Assembly (NCBI GenBank): GCA_022539475.1
Contig: VCMS01000378.1
Location: 1 to 64,000, forward strand
Length of the DNA stretch: 64,000 bases
Direction of reading: 5' to 3'
Origin: Gracilaria domingensis
Taxonomy: Eukaryota > Rhodophyta > Florideophyceae > Gracilariales > Gracilariaceae
Shown here: positions 10,930 through 20,575 of the stretch, piece after piece
Layout of the letters: the number at the start of each line of letters is the position of its first letter
How positions within the stretch are numbered: the stretch's first letter is position 1
The notes under the pieces: generated by a model
Database searches by the model: none
The model's input: only the letters and a program-made list of their open reading frames with translations
Told to the model about the DNA's origin: nothing
Translations under genes and position numbers: made by a program

Positions 10930-13900
10930 CTCATTGCGAATGGTGCCGACAAGGCCACTAACAGTGACTGGATTGTTGACTCTGGAGCTACTGCCACATG
11001 ACTTATGATGACTCAATGTTCCAAACGTACGAGACAAAGGTGTCGTCGGGTGTGAGCATCGGCAATGATTCCAAGTTGCAGTCTGTTGGTCACGGAAGTG
11101 TGGAGCTCGATCTGACAGTTGAAGGGTCCAAGCGTAAGTGCAAGCTAAAGCAGGTGGTACACGTGCCCAACTTACGGTACCATTTGTTGTCTGTGTCACA
11201 GATTTGTGATCTGGGCTGCACGGTAGTGTTTGACAAAGAAAAGGTATGTGTGTACAAGGGGTCAAAAGTGGTTGCCGTTGGGCGCCGCGTCAAAGACCTG
11301 TACTACCTTTGCACTGCTGCAGATCAGTTCACGGACACGGACAGTGCGCTTGTGTCAGACTTGTCTCTTTGGCATGCTCGAATGGCTCATGTGAATGTGG
11401 AAGGCATCAAGCAGATGGCTCGAAACGGTGTTGTGTCAGGTCTGAATTGGATGTGGCTCAGAAACTGGATGTGTGTGGCTCTTGTGTAGTGGGCAAAGCA
11501 ACCCGTGCTCCGACTCCCAAGCAAGGGGGGGAACGAGCTGAACACGTACTGGACCTGGTACACTCTGATATATCGGGTCCAGTGAACGTGAAGTCCTTGG
11601 GAGGCTCGCACTACTTTGTCACATTCATCGATGACCACAGCCGCTACTGCTTCTTGTACATGCTCAAGACGAAGGATGAGGTGTTCCGGATGTTCATCAA
11701 GTGGCTAGGTTTGTGGAGAACCAGATGGGCAGGAAAGTGTTAACCATCACCGCTCGCAAGAGTGTGTTGCGTGCATTACGCACTGACAATGGTGGTGAGT
11801 ACTTGTCCAATCGGTTCTCCGAAAAGCTTGAGCAGTACGGTATTGAGCATCAGCGAACTGTGCCTTATAATCCACAGCAGAACGGGCTTGCCGAGAGGTT
11901 CAATCGCACACTCATGGACTTGGTCAGGTCAATGTTGCATCACAAGAATGTGCCAAAAAGCTTTTGGGCTGAGGCTCTGAATGTTTCTGTGTATGTGCGC
12001 AACAGAGTGACCTGCAAAGCGCTTCCGAGTGACGTGACTCCGTTTGAGCTGTGGCATGGACAGAAGCCTGATCTGAGCAATCTGCGTGTGTTTGGTAGCC
12101 GTTGCTGGTACAAGGTGGTTGATCACAAGTTGAAGAAGCTGGAAGAGCGTGCAGTGGAGGCCATCTTCATTGGGTACACTTCAGGCTCCCACGGGTACAA
12201 GTTGTGGGACAGCCAGAAGAAGAAGGTGATTGTGTCACGAGATGTGAGGTTTGACGAGTGCTCTGCAACTGAAAGTGACGAGCACTCTGAACACGAGGAC
12301 TATGCGGATATCGACTTGGTCGACAAGTCGGTATCTGCTGAAGCCCCAACCTCCGACACATCCGCCGATCATTCTGAAGATGATCCTTCTGCACCAGCTT
12401 CTCATGAGAGTACCACGAATGCCAGTACGGATGAAGACACCACACCAGTTCCACAAGATGAGCCGGAAGTGACAGAGACGCAGCCCCTTCGTAGATCCAC
12501 ACGTCAGAGAAAGACGCCATCCTCGTGGTGGCGTGGTGCCAGTGCTTTCCTTACAGCCAGTGATGATACTCCTTCGTCGTACGGTGACGCAGTGTCACGT
12601 CCTGATTCCGAAGCTTGGAAGAAGGCGATGAAGAGTGAGTACGAGTCATTGATGGAGCATGACACATGGGATCTAGTGCCAAGGCCAGCAGACAGCAACG
12701 TGATTTCGTCCAAGTGGGTGTATGTACAGAAGTATGAGGCTTCGTCATCTGGTGAACCGACAGTGCGTTACAAGGCTCGTGTAGTTGCAAGAGGCTTCCT
12801 GCAGATCGAGGGTGTGGACTTCTCAGAGACATATGCACCTGTGGTGAAGTTCACATCCATCAGAATGATCCTGTCAGTGACTGCCGTACGAGACTTCCAC
12901 TTGCACCAGATGGATGTGAAGACTGCCTTTCTGAACGGTGACCTTGACGAGACAGTGTACATGGAGCAGCCAATGGGATTCACACAGCAGGGAAAGGAGG
13001 ACTTGGTGTGCCGACTGAAGAAAGCGATCTATGGGCTTAGACAAGCACCAAGACAGTGGCACGCCAAGATATACGCCTTCCTTGTTGGTGAAATGCACCT
13101 CAAGCCGAATGACGCAGACGAGTGTGTCTACACCGGGATCATACTGGGTTTCTTGGTTATCATTGCTCTGTATGTTGACGACTTGCTGATTGCGAGTCCG
13201 AGCATGAAAACCGTGGAACGTGTGAAGGCAGAGCTGTCAAGTCGTTTCCGCATGAAGGACCTCAAAGAAGCTCGCATGGTTCTTGGATTTGAAATCCATC
13301 GAGACAGAACCAAGCGAGAGCTGTACTTGACTCAGTCAGCGTACACGAACAAGGTCCTGGAGCGATTTGGCATGCAGCTGTCGAAACCCGTTGACACTCC
13401 TATGGAGTGCGGTGTGGACTTGTCTGTTGAGGAGGAAGTGCTCACGCATGTACCGTATCGTCAGGCGATTGGCTGCCTCATGTATCTGTCTGTGGGAACT
13501 CGTCCAGACATCTCATATGCTGTGGCTAAGCTGGCCAAGTATGTTGAGAAGCCGGGAAACACTCACTGGAAGGCGGTCAAGCGTGTTCTTCGCTACCTCA
13601 ATGGCACTACCACGTTCGGGTTGACGTATGGCTCCAGCACCGATTTGCAACTGCACGGCTATGTGGACTCTGACTGGGCTGGCGATGTTGCCAACCGCAA
13701 GTCCACTAGTGGATACTTGTTCATGATGTGCGGTGGTGCTGTGTCGTGGTCGTCTCGTCAACAGGAGGTAGTTGCTCTGTCGAGTGCAGAGGCTGAGTAC
13801 GTGAGCTTGTGCTCTGGCACCAAGGAGGCGATCTGGCTTAGGCGACTTTGGAACGGCATTGGCAGTGTGATTGGTATGGAAGCAGACGGGTCTGTGAAGC

Positions 13901-14150
13901 TGCTGGTTGAACCAACTCCCATGTATGTTGACAACCAGGGCAGCATTGACCTTGCTCGAAATGGAGTGGTGAACAGGCGAACCAAGCATATTGAATTCGG
14001 TTCCACTTCACTCGAGAAGCTCTGCAGGCCAAGTCGATTGTGCTGTTCTACTGCCCGACGGATTCCATGGTTGCCGACATGCTGAATAAGCCGCTTGCGC
14101 GAGTGAAGCACGAGAGGTTCCGCGAAGCCGGTGGTGTGATCCACATAGAA
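10930..14150 (+). pseudogene. Copia pol region: protease, integrase, reverse transcriptase, RNase H (fossil)
   Basis: Parts in order: aspartic protease (WIVDSGAT near 10970), the HHCC zinc region of integrase (HARMAHVNVEG, near 11370), the integrase core (DLVHSDISGP near 11560; RTDNGGEY near 11780), a long acidic linker, reverse transcriptase (WVYVQKYE near 12717; QMDVKTAFLNGDL near 12910; YVDDLLIA near 13170) and RNase H (GYVDSDWAGD near 13660; SSAEAEYV near 13785). The order protease-integrase-RT-RNase H defines Ty1/copia. Most of the 3' half is one long open stretch. Confidence 0.93.
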
Positions 14151-14162
14151 GTTTGAAGTCAG

Positions 14163-14176
14163 TGACAGAGGGGGGG
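14163..14176 (+). other. Copia polypurine tract
   Basis: A purine run (GACAGAGGGGGGG) directly before the 3' LTR, the expected primer for plus-strand synthesis. Confidence 0.75.
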
Positions 14177-14962
14177 TGTTGGATGTTGACCCTGTGCTGT
14201 CACTGAAAACCAAAAGTGCTGGGGAGCATGGGCTGTTTTGGAGGGTGCCGTTGGAAAAGCGCATATGCGCCTCTGCGCAAACTCAACGTGAAACGGGCTT
14301 CTGATTGGCTACTGCAAATGGTCATATGCATTGTGGTTGTACAAGTGTTGTGGCGCTAATGGGTTGTTTCCGGGGTACACGTGTGTAGCTAGTACACTGG
14401 GCATACTGTACATGATGCACAGGGTACACACGTATGTACGTGGACATGTAGGACAGCTTGATGTGACTTTGGCACTATGGTGAAGAGTAGATGCGCTGTC
14501 AAGAGGTTTACACTGTGGTATTGTTGGTGACGTAGGACTTGGAGTGAGTTTGTGGTGACGTGTTAGTTGGTGAGCTTGTACGTAACTGTTATGGTGGCGT
14601 GTACGGATTACAGTGTGTTGGCACTATGTGAATCTGTGCATGGTCATGGTTATGTGTAGGCACGTAACTTGATGTGCACGGTTGTGCACTGTTGTGCGTT
14701 GTTGTGCTTTGTTGTTGTAAGCTGTCATGATAGTGTGGCAGTGTTACCATGTTATGTTAGAAGATGATTGGTAGTATTGAGTGTCTCTAGCTAGTGGTTT
14801 AGGTATTGCTTGGAGTTGGAGTTGTGCGATGGTGTCGCAAAGTAGTTCTATATAAGCGGTGACTCGAGCACCTCCAAGTAAATTCCGAGCCAGAGCTGGC
14901 GAACTTCCGTTCATTCCCCTATCCTTTCTTCAACCTTCCCTTCTCAGCTACAACCTCTATCA
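14177..14962 (+). repeat. Copia 3' LTR
   Basis: Direct repeat of 8120-8904; it begins TGTTGGATG and ends CTCTATCA at 14962, where host sequence starts. Confidence 0.92.
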
Positions 14963-15450
14963 CCAAATACCGACAACAAATTCCGCAGGCTCGAAATCGC
15001 CTCAACCGAAACACCACTACCACCCCCACTCAGCACCACACCGCCCATTTCCGTTACAATCTCCACAATTCCATCGTCCAGTTGCTCCTTCATCACCAAC
15101 CCCAACATCCCCACCCTCGTCTTCATCACCCACACAAACCGCATCTCCCTGTCACCCTCTCTGCCCCCACTCTCTATCTGGTCTCCAACCTCTAACTGAC
15201 TCAGATGCACCGCACCCCTTCTCTCCATTGCGAACCCCTCCACATCCAATTCTACACCCTTCTCCAGCTCATCACCATCTTCTCTCCTTGCCTCACACTT
15301 CTTTCCTTCATCGGCCACTTCCTTCTTCTGCGACATCCGACCAGCCGCCGTAATCACGTCCTCTTCCCGCTTTGGTGACGGCGTCGGCGGTACCTCCTTC
15401 CCCTCCAACAGCGCCAACAGCTCCTCATCCTTCACGTATCCGTTCGACAT
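14963..15450 (-). pseudogene. Host gene of unknown function, 3' end cut off by the copia LTR
   Basis: On the minus strand an open frame begins MSNGYVKDEELLALLEGKE at 15450 and runs about 162 residues until it meets the copia LTR at 14962/14963; the few codons beyond belong to the LTR. It is rich in Glu/Lys/Arg with a hydrophobic segment (FVWVMKTRVGMLGLVM) and a Gly/Ser stretch near the break. I chose 15450 rather than the earlier ATG at 15627 because a TATA-like box lies at 15634-15641 and the sequence between looks untranslated. I do not recognise the family. The remainder of the gene is not next to the other end of the copia element. Confidence 0.5.
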
Positions 15451-15633
15451 CTTCAGAAGAAGAAGTAGTAGTTGGATCGAAGTTTCCGCTGCGATACAGT
15501 GCAATCGAGGTAAACTGTGCTGTCCACCCCCACTGTCCAACCACACACGGGCTATATCCAGCACCATGATTGTCCCTGTTTCCCTCATCCCATTTCCCGC
15601 CAAAACATCTACTGTACACCTTCGCACCTTCCA

Positions 15634-15641
15634 CTATTTAA
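15634..15641 (-). promoter_or_regulatory. TATA-like box of the truncated host gene
   Basis: TTAAATAG on the minus strand, about 185 bases before the ATG at 15450. Position and sequence fit a core promoter; this is a weak call. Confidence 0.3.
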
Positions 15642-15692
15642 GCGCCACCTCTCTGTCTCCTCTTTCGCGCTCACATAATCCCCACCCACCTC

Positions 15693-16026
15693 GCCTCGAC
15701 CGGCGATATTTTTCTCTTCCATCATAACCTCACTCGATGGTTATAGCAAAACAGGAAGATATCGCCAGTGGAGGCAAGCTAGGGACTAGTGATTGTACTT
15801 AGAGATGCTCACCCTCTGTCTCGACTGGGGGCATGTTCTTCTTCCGTCACATCCTGTGTGGGTTGTGACAAAAAAAGAATATGTCACCACTCGACACCGG
15901 ATGGGTAACAATGATACCACGTAGAGTAGTTCATCCTCCCTCTCAGCGTCCACTGGGGATATATTGATGTTCTCTCACATCCTTTCCCGGTTGTGATACA
16001 AGAGAAATACATCTCCAATGGAGACG
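15693..16026. repeat. Three tandem ~127 bp units, each holding an imperfect hairpin
   Basis: Hairpins at about 15693-15775, 15821-15895 and 15948-16026 share a plan: an outer stem starting TCGACYGG or TCCACTGG, a pyrimidine-rich arm with TTCT, CATAACC or CACATCC, a short loop, GGTTRT or GGTTGTGAYA, a purine-rich arm, and a closing stem (ATATCGCCAGTGG, ATGTCACCACTCG, ACATCTCCAATGG). The spacing of the units is about 127 bases. Sequence has drifted but pairing is kept. The repeat lies between the truncated gene and the epimerase fragment. Confidence 0.65.
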
Positions 16027-16092
16027 GAGAATATAGTGGTGATAACACGTAAAGGTAACAATGTAATAAACAATAAATTTATGCTACTATCT

Positions 16093-16417
16093 CTAACCAA
16101 TCTTTCGAAAACCAGCTATGACATGAGCTAGGTTACTCGAGCCAAAGATGGCAGATCCTGCAACTGAAATGTTTGCACCGGCCTTCACTACTCCTTTCGC
16201 AGTACTCAGTCCAATACCCCCATCCACCTGTATCCCTATTCTTGGGTACAACTCCCTTGCATGTCGCACCTTATCAAGAACACCCTCCATAAACGCCTGT
16301 CCTCCAAACCCTGGCTCCACCGTCATCAACAATAACATGTCTACAACTCCTTCCTTCATAAGTGCTTCTACGACCTTTATAGACGAATTCGGGCGCAACC
16401 CAACTCCATTCTTTTAA
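16093..16417 (-). pseudogene. Ribulose-phosphate 3-epimerase, C-terminal fragment
   Basis: About 108 residues match the second half of ribulose-phosphate 3-epimerase, a TIM-barrel enzyme that interconverts ribulose-5-phosphate and xylulose-5-phosphate. Seen are GVGLRPNSS, the strongly conserved MTVEPGFGGQ, the catalytic IQVDGG, and the phosphate-binding ISVAGSAIFG. The usual enzyme has ~220-230 residues; the first half is not recognisable upstream on the minus strand. Either the gene is 5'-truncated or this is a last exon whose earlier exons I cannot see. Key residues of the fragment are intact. Confidence 0.7.
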
Positions 16418-16810
16418 TTATGGCAATCCGAGTGAAGCTATAAAACCCCTTCACGTCATTTATGAAGCCAAAATGGCCCCTTTCATCCTGTATTCAAGCT
16501 CCCCGTAACTCGTACTTTACAACTACTTTACAATTCAGGTTCGAAATCAGTTTCATTCATTGTACACTTTCTATTCTTCCACCTACTTTTCATAAAACAT
16601 CATCACACTATGTGGCTTGTCGTCTCATACAAGCCCTATCATTCATTCAGTACAATCACATATCATACATTTCGCTCACTTTCACAAAGTGAACCATGTT
16701 CCCGTTCTGCGCTTCCCAACCGTTTGTACTTAAGTATCACTCTTTACCCCAGCAGTTCTCCGCCCCATCTTCCATTTCTATCGTCACACAAAAACATTCG
16801 AACACGTGCA

Positions 16811-17713
16811 ATGAACTCCCAGTTCGACATGCCTCCCACTCCGCCTCCGAGTCCCAGATACTCTGACGTCCCTCAGGCCTCATCTCCCGCCCGAAGGACT
16901 CGGGCCGTTATTGTTGGAAGGGGGCGTATAGGTACCATGCTGGCGAACGAAGAAGATACGGTCATTTCCGCACACGAATTCTGCAGCATGGCTGCTACCT
17001 CTCATCTTTCTGATGTACCGATACTAGTTTGTGGAAGAACGAACACCCTGGAGACCGTAATTCAGGCTTGCCCTTATTCGCTCAGAGAGAATCTCGTTTT
17101 CTTCCAGAGTGGAAACATCATACCATTGGTTTCGAAGCTCGGTGTGGACAAATGTTCAAAAGTTGTCCTATACGTTGGTGTCCCCTCAAGAAACGCAGCT
17201 CCGCAGGATGGTGTCACTCCTCAAAGTCCGGATGGTCTCACTGTCGCAACAGGAAAGTGGGCCTCCAACGTTGCAGACAGGTTTAGGTTTATGGGCCTCA
17301 CTTGCGGGGTTGTCGACGAAGACACATTTCTCGTAAGCTATTATGAGAAGCTCGTGTGGCTATCAGCGTTCAACATCGTCGGGGCCTCAAGAGGTTTCAT
17401 TCCTATGGACGTAGTCGCTACGGAGTGCAGTACGGTTGTGCTTACAATAATGAAAGAGCTGTTGAAGATAGTTTCGCTTAAGACAGGTACTACTTTCAAC
17501 CTGGAAGAGACCGTTGGGAGACTTCTTGCATATGGGAAAACTCTCGTTGGCTTCCCTACTTCTTTCTCCGACTTTCAGTTTAGGAACGCGTACTTCTACG
17601 ACTTTTCCCGCCAAGAAAGAAACATCGTAGGCCGTGACCCCGCTCCTTTTCATACAAACTACGTCAACGTTGTTAAGGAAAAGTTATCCCCCTCCCCATT
17701 CCCCCAGCTTTGA
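16811..17713 (+). CDS. ApbA/ketopantoate-reductase-like dehydrogenase
   Basis: A 300-residue protein from the ATG at 16811. The frame is open further upstream, but residues before MNSQFDMPPTPPPSP look untranslated and an ATG at 16610 would give an odd Ser/Pro-rich lead. After a Pro/Ser-rich N-terminus comes a Rossmann-type nucleotide-binding motif (AVIVGRGRIGTML), then LVFFQSGNI, where this family has its LQNG segment. A helical C-terminal half follows, with YEKLVWLSAFNIVGASRG, like the W-K-N-rich helix of ApbA C-terminal domains. It probably uses NAD(P)H; the substrate cannot be told. The gene is intact and followed by the HAD-like fragment. Confidence 0.6.
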   Translation: MNSQFDMPPTPPPSPRYSDVPQASSPARRTRAVIVGRGRIGTMLANEEDTVISAHEFCSMAATSHLSDVPILVCGRTNTLETVIQACPYSLRENLVFFQSGNIIPLVSKLGVDKCSKVVLYVGVPSRNAAPQDGVTPQSPDGLTVATGKWASNVADRFRFMGLTCGVVDEDTFLVSYYEKLVWLSAFNIVGASRGFIPMDVVATECSTVVLTIMKELLKIVSLKTGTTFNLEETVGRLLAYGKTLVGFPTSFSDFQFRNAYFYDFSRQERNIVGRDPAPFHTNYVNVVKEKLSPSPFPQL

Positions 17714-17781
17714 GGTTAGAACACATGACTTTTCGGTGTTGTAAACCTTTTAGAGATAGTTAAACATAAAAGTTACTTTAT

Positions 17782-18231
17782 CGAAATGACCTGTTCCCTA
17801 ACTTCACGTACAATGGACTGTCGAAGTGGAAAACAGAAGTTAACTCCGGTATTTCAAAAGTGTTGACATCCTTTCCGAACCTGGTTGAGTACCCTCAAGA
17901 TGAAAACTGTGACATAGGGGACATTCGTTTCACGAAAAATAGTGGGGCGCTAGCCTTGGTTGAAAGCGACCCCCAGTTCGACACACATTTAATCGTTGCT
18001 TTCGGGAATGCTTCCAATGATGGCCCTCTATATGAAATGGCAACCCTGGCAGTTCATGTGAAGGGAGACGACCATCCAGCAGCGGTAACATATCTTGTTG
18101 ATGGGGTGGAGGACGTGCATGAGACCATCAGAAGGGTGGCAGAACTGTACGGGTACAGAAAATGCAAGTGTCAATGGTTCAGAAATGCTCTTGGAATTTG
18201 TTTCAAGTGCTACGAGGCCTGTAATACTTAG
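17782..18231 (+). pseudogene. HAD-phosphatase-like C-terminal fragment, paralogue of the next gene
   Basis: About 150 residues match the second half of the protein encoded at 18284-19195 on the other strand: FPNFTYNGLSKWKTEV against LPNFVYNKLWQWREEV, then FGNASNDGPLYEM against FGSGLSDGPLHEV, and EDVHETIRRVAELYGY against EDVHSTIMLVALLYGY. The first half with the catalytic motif is missing, so this is a truncated duplicate, or a last exon whose start I cannot see. The two copies lie tail to tail. Confidence 0.6.
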
Positions 18232-18283
18232 CTATGATATGAGATCTCAGTAATAAAAGTGTCGTATATATCTCAATACCCTT

Positions 18284-19195
18284 TTATGATTCATGGTGGT
18301 TTTTATCGTGCTGCTTTTCCTCGTAGCCGTACAACAGAGCCACCAGCATAATTGTCGAATGTACATCCTCCACGCTTTCGAACAGGTTGTGTATTCCACC
18401 CGGGATACAATCTTCTTTGACGTGAACGCCGTACACGCCTACCTCATGCAAAGGCCCGTCGCTCAAACCACTTCCGAACGTTACGACGTCATCCGTATCA
18501 ATAAATCTCGGTTCATTATCCACAAGATTTTCTCCTCCGCTTCCTTTTGTGTATCGCTTGTCTACAATTTCGCAACTTTTATCGCCGGGATAGATAACAA
18601 ACGCATCCATCTTCTGCAACAGGTCCTCAAGAGCAGAATCCACTTCTTCTCTCCACTGCCACAGTTTGTTGTACACGAAATTGGGAAGGCCACTATCACT
18701 TCTGGTCTCCACGAACCCCTTGTCATCATCATTCACAATACCATGCCTCCTATTCAAATCCCTTGCCAGGAACAGTAGTCCGTCAACAGTGTGGTCAAGG
18801 GTGTGATCATTGAATGCACCCTTAATTTCCCTCTCGTCAGAGAAACGCAGGAAAGCTCCATGATTCGCCGAGACACCAAACTTATAATCTCCGAGTCCTT
18901 CCATTTTCCCCTCGACGTCGCCCACATCACCCCCTGTGACAAGTCCGAAACCAACACGTTCGTCAATGAACTTCATACACTTCAAAACTTCTTCTGGAAT
19001 TGACTCTCCTTCTCTTCTCAACGTTCCATCAACGGAACTTAATATACCGTAACCATTGGCATATATGAACTTAGACAAAATATTTGGTGAAATTTCCGCC
19101 AAGTCTCTCTGTTCCTCTGCCATTTTTCCTGATACAGTCACCATACTGCCACAAGTACCGCATAGACAGGAACTGTATAGACTTCTCAGTTTCAT
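18284..19195 (-). CDS. HAD-like (trehalose/sucrose-phosphatase type) protein with degenerate motif I
   Basis: A 303-residue protein, or 279 if the Met at 19123 is used. The fold follows the HAD class IIB sugar phosphatases: motif I near ILSSVDGTLRREG, motif II in FGLVTGGDV, a cap region, a motif III lysine region (YPGDKSCEIVDKRYTKGSG) and motif IV in GSGLSDGPLHEV, ending with the typical EDVHSTI helix. In active enzymes motif I is DxDGT, its first Asp being the nucleophile; here that position reads Ser (SVDGT). The first acidic residue of motif IV is also changed. The protein may therefore bind rather than hydrolyse a sugar phosphate. It may be regulatory or a decaying copy. Confidence 0.6.
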   Translation of the reverse strand: MKLRSLYSSCLCGTCGSMVTVSGKMAEEQRDLAEISPNILSKFIYANGYGILSSVDGTLRREGESIPEEVLKCMKFIDERVGFGLVTGGDVGDVEGKMEGLGDYKFGVSANHGAFLRFSDEREIKGAFNDHTLDHTVDGLLFLARDLNRRHGIVNDDDKGFVETRSDSGLPNFVYNKLWQWREEVDSALEDLLQKMDAFVIYPGDKSCEIVDKRYTKGSGGENLVDNEPRFIDTDDVVTFGSGLSDGPLHEVGVYGVHVKEDCIPGGIHNLFESVEDVHSTIMLVALLYGYEEKQHDKNHHES

Positions 19196-19459
19196 ACTTC
19201 TCTTAAAAGCAACCTTAAGTGCAGTTTCAGAAATGTTAGGACGCTACATGTTCAATTGCGAATTGACTGATGCCACCAATGATGTTAACGATACCGAGCA
19301 TTTTGCATGTTGCAATTAGACGCAACTGGACCAAAGACGTTTGACATTTGTTCAATTACCAGCCTGCCGCACCTTTTCTATGTTCATATGTATAGACTTG
19401 TAATAGTATACTACTCTTAATACTCGCAAGACACACATAATTTACTAATCATCTCATTC

Positions 19460-20566
19460 TCATCCACTTCGAGGCGCTCGCAGCCTCATTATTGGCAAAT
19501 CGTCATCACTACTACTCTCGAGCACTTCGGTTCTACCGGCGTCCGCTTCCACACCAATCTCCACGACCACTTGGTCTTCGTCCATGTCAACCGCCCCACC
19601 CTCCTTATCGGACAACAGTTCATCCTCCGCCTCCTCCTCCTCGTCACCATTGACAAACGTGGGTCGGAAATCCCGCACCCGATGAACAGCATCAGGTAGT
19701 GCGTAGCCCTCTGGTACCATGTACATGTGGTATCTAACCAGCAAATCCATAGACTCGGGCCTATCCACCTTGTCCTTCCCACTTGCTCTAGCATGTGTCA
19801 CATCACCACGGCCCACGAATACAGAGTACGGTGGGATGATTATCTTCTTCGCTGGATACACCTCCGACATCACTCGCAACTGTAGGTTGTTCATCCCCAC
19901 CAGTTGATGGCTTCCAGCGCTCACCCAGAGAGGATAGCCCTCTTTCCCAGAGGCCATTACAAAGTATCCGGGGTTGCCAGTATTCATTGTTTCCTTCGTA
20001 ACCAGACCACTGAAGTCGGTGTGCAGCGTCTGGCGCTTGCACTTTCTCGTCGTCCCCAGAAATCGACCACCAGTTTTCGGAGTGTACATCTTCACAGCTT
20101 CCCTTTCATTGTCCCATAGTCCCAAAGCCGCAGCAATTGTACCCATTCGAACATCAAGTAAAGCACGCGACCTTACAACCCACCTGAGCTCCTAATTATC
20201 CTCCGGCTTCTCCACCGTACCCCAACGTGTCGACATCACTCTCCCCTCAAATGGTCCATCGCTACCGTCCTTCTATCCTTCATCATCGTTGATTATTTGA
20301 ACAAACGACATCTGTTCCTCTCCTTTCCGTATATCCGACATCGCTCCATACACATTCTCGAAGAAGTCCACCAACTTCCCCGACACATCTCCGAACTCCC
20401 GAACTTCTTCCAACTCCTCCCATTTAGGGACACCATTATCCGTCGCAAAGCCATCAAGCACGCAATATCCATTCTGCCTTAGCTCAGCTTGCATTCGGGC
20501 GAAGAACGTTTGCCCAAATTCGTCATGCTCTTTCGCAGCAACCCACAGCGCCTCTTCATCATCCAT
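19460..20566 (-). CDS. 2-oxoglutarate/Fe(II) dioxygenase-like region (interrupted)
   Basis: On the minus strand the open segments 20566-20273 and 20146-19460 share one reading frame and are separated only by isolated stop codons. The first resembles the start of PhyH-type dioxygenases (NGYCVLDGFA). The second has the iron ligands: HTD in RQTLHTDFSG, then GYPLWVSAGSHQLV, then the distal His in GDVTHARAS and an Arg in DLLVRYHMYMV that could bind 2-oxoglutarate. The C-terminus is a long acidic tail. Such enzymes oxidise small molecules, proteins or methylated bases; the substrate here is unknown. The preceding segment (20576-22228) ends in the same frame, so all may have been one protein with the ParB-like part. 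Confidence 0.6.
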
Positions 20567-20575
20567 ACCTGTCGG

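Larger units (their letters stand above)
8120..14962 (+). mobile_element. Family A Ty1/copia LTR retrotransposon
   Basis: Two ~785 bp direct LTRs (8120-8904 and 14177-14962; TGT..TCA) enclose a primer-binding site, a 1.2 kb leader, gag, protease, integrase, reverse transcriptase and RNase H in copia order, and a polypurine tract. The LTRs are nearly identical, so the copy is young, but the coding region is broken in several places (about five). The flanks differ: family B' sequence on the left, a host gene on the right, with no matching target duplication, so the copy has probably taken part in a rearrangement. Confidence 0.93.

Noticed and set aside
8115-14967. Target duplication for the copia element
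   Set aside because: The five bases on either side (ACAAG and CCAAA) do not match, so no duplication is claimed.
14859-15353. Proline/serine-rich plus-strand frame
   Set aside because: It starts inside the copia LTR and is the complement of the better-supported minus-strand host frame.
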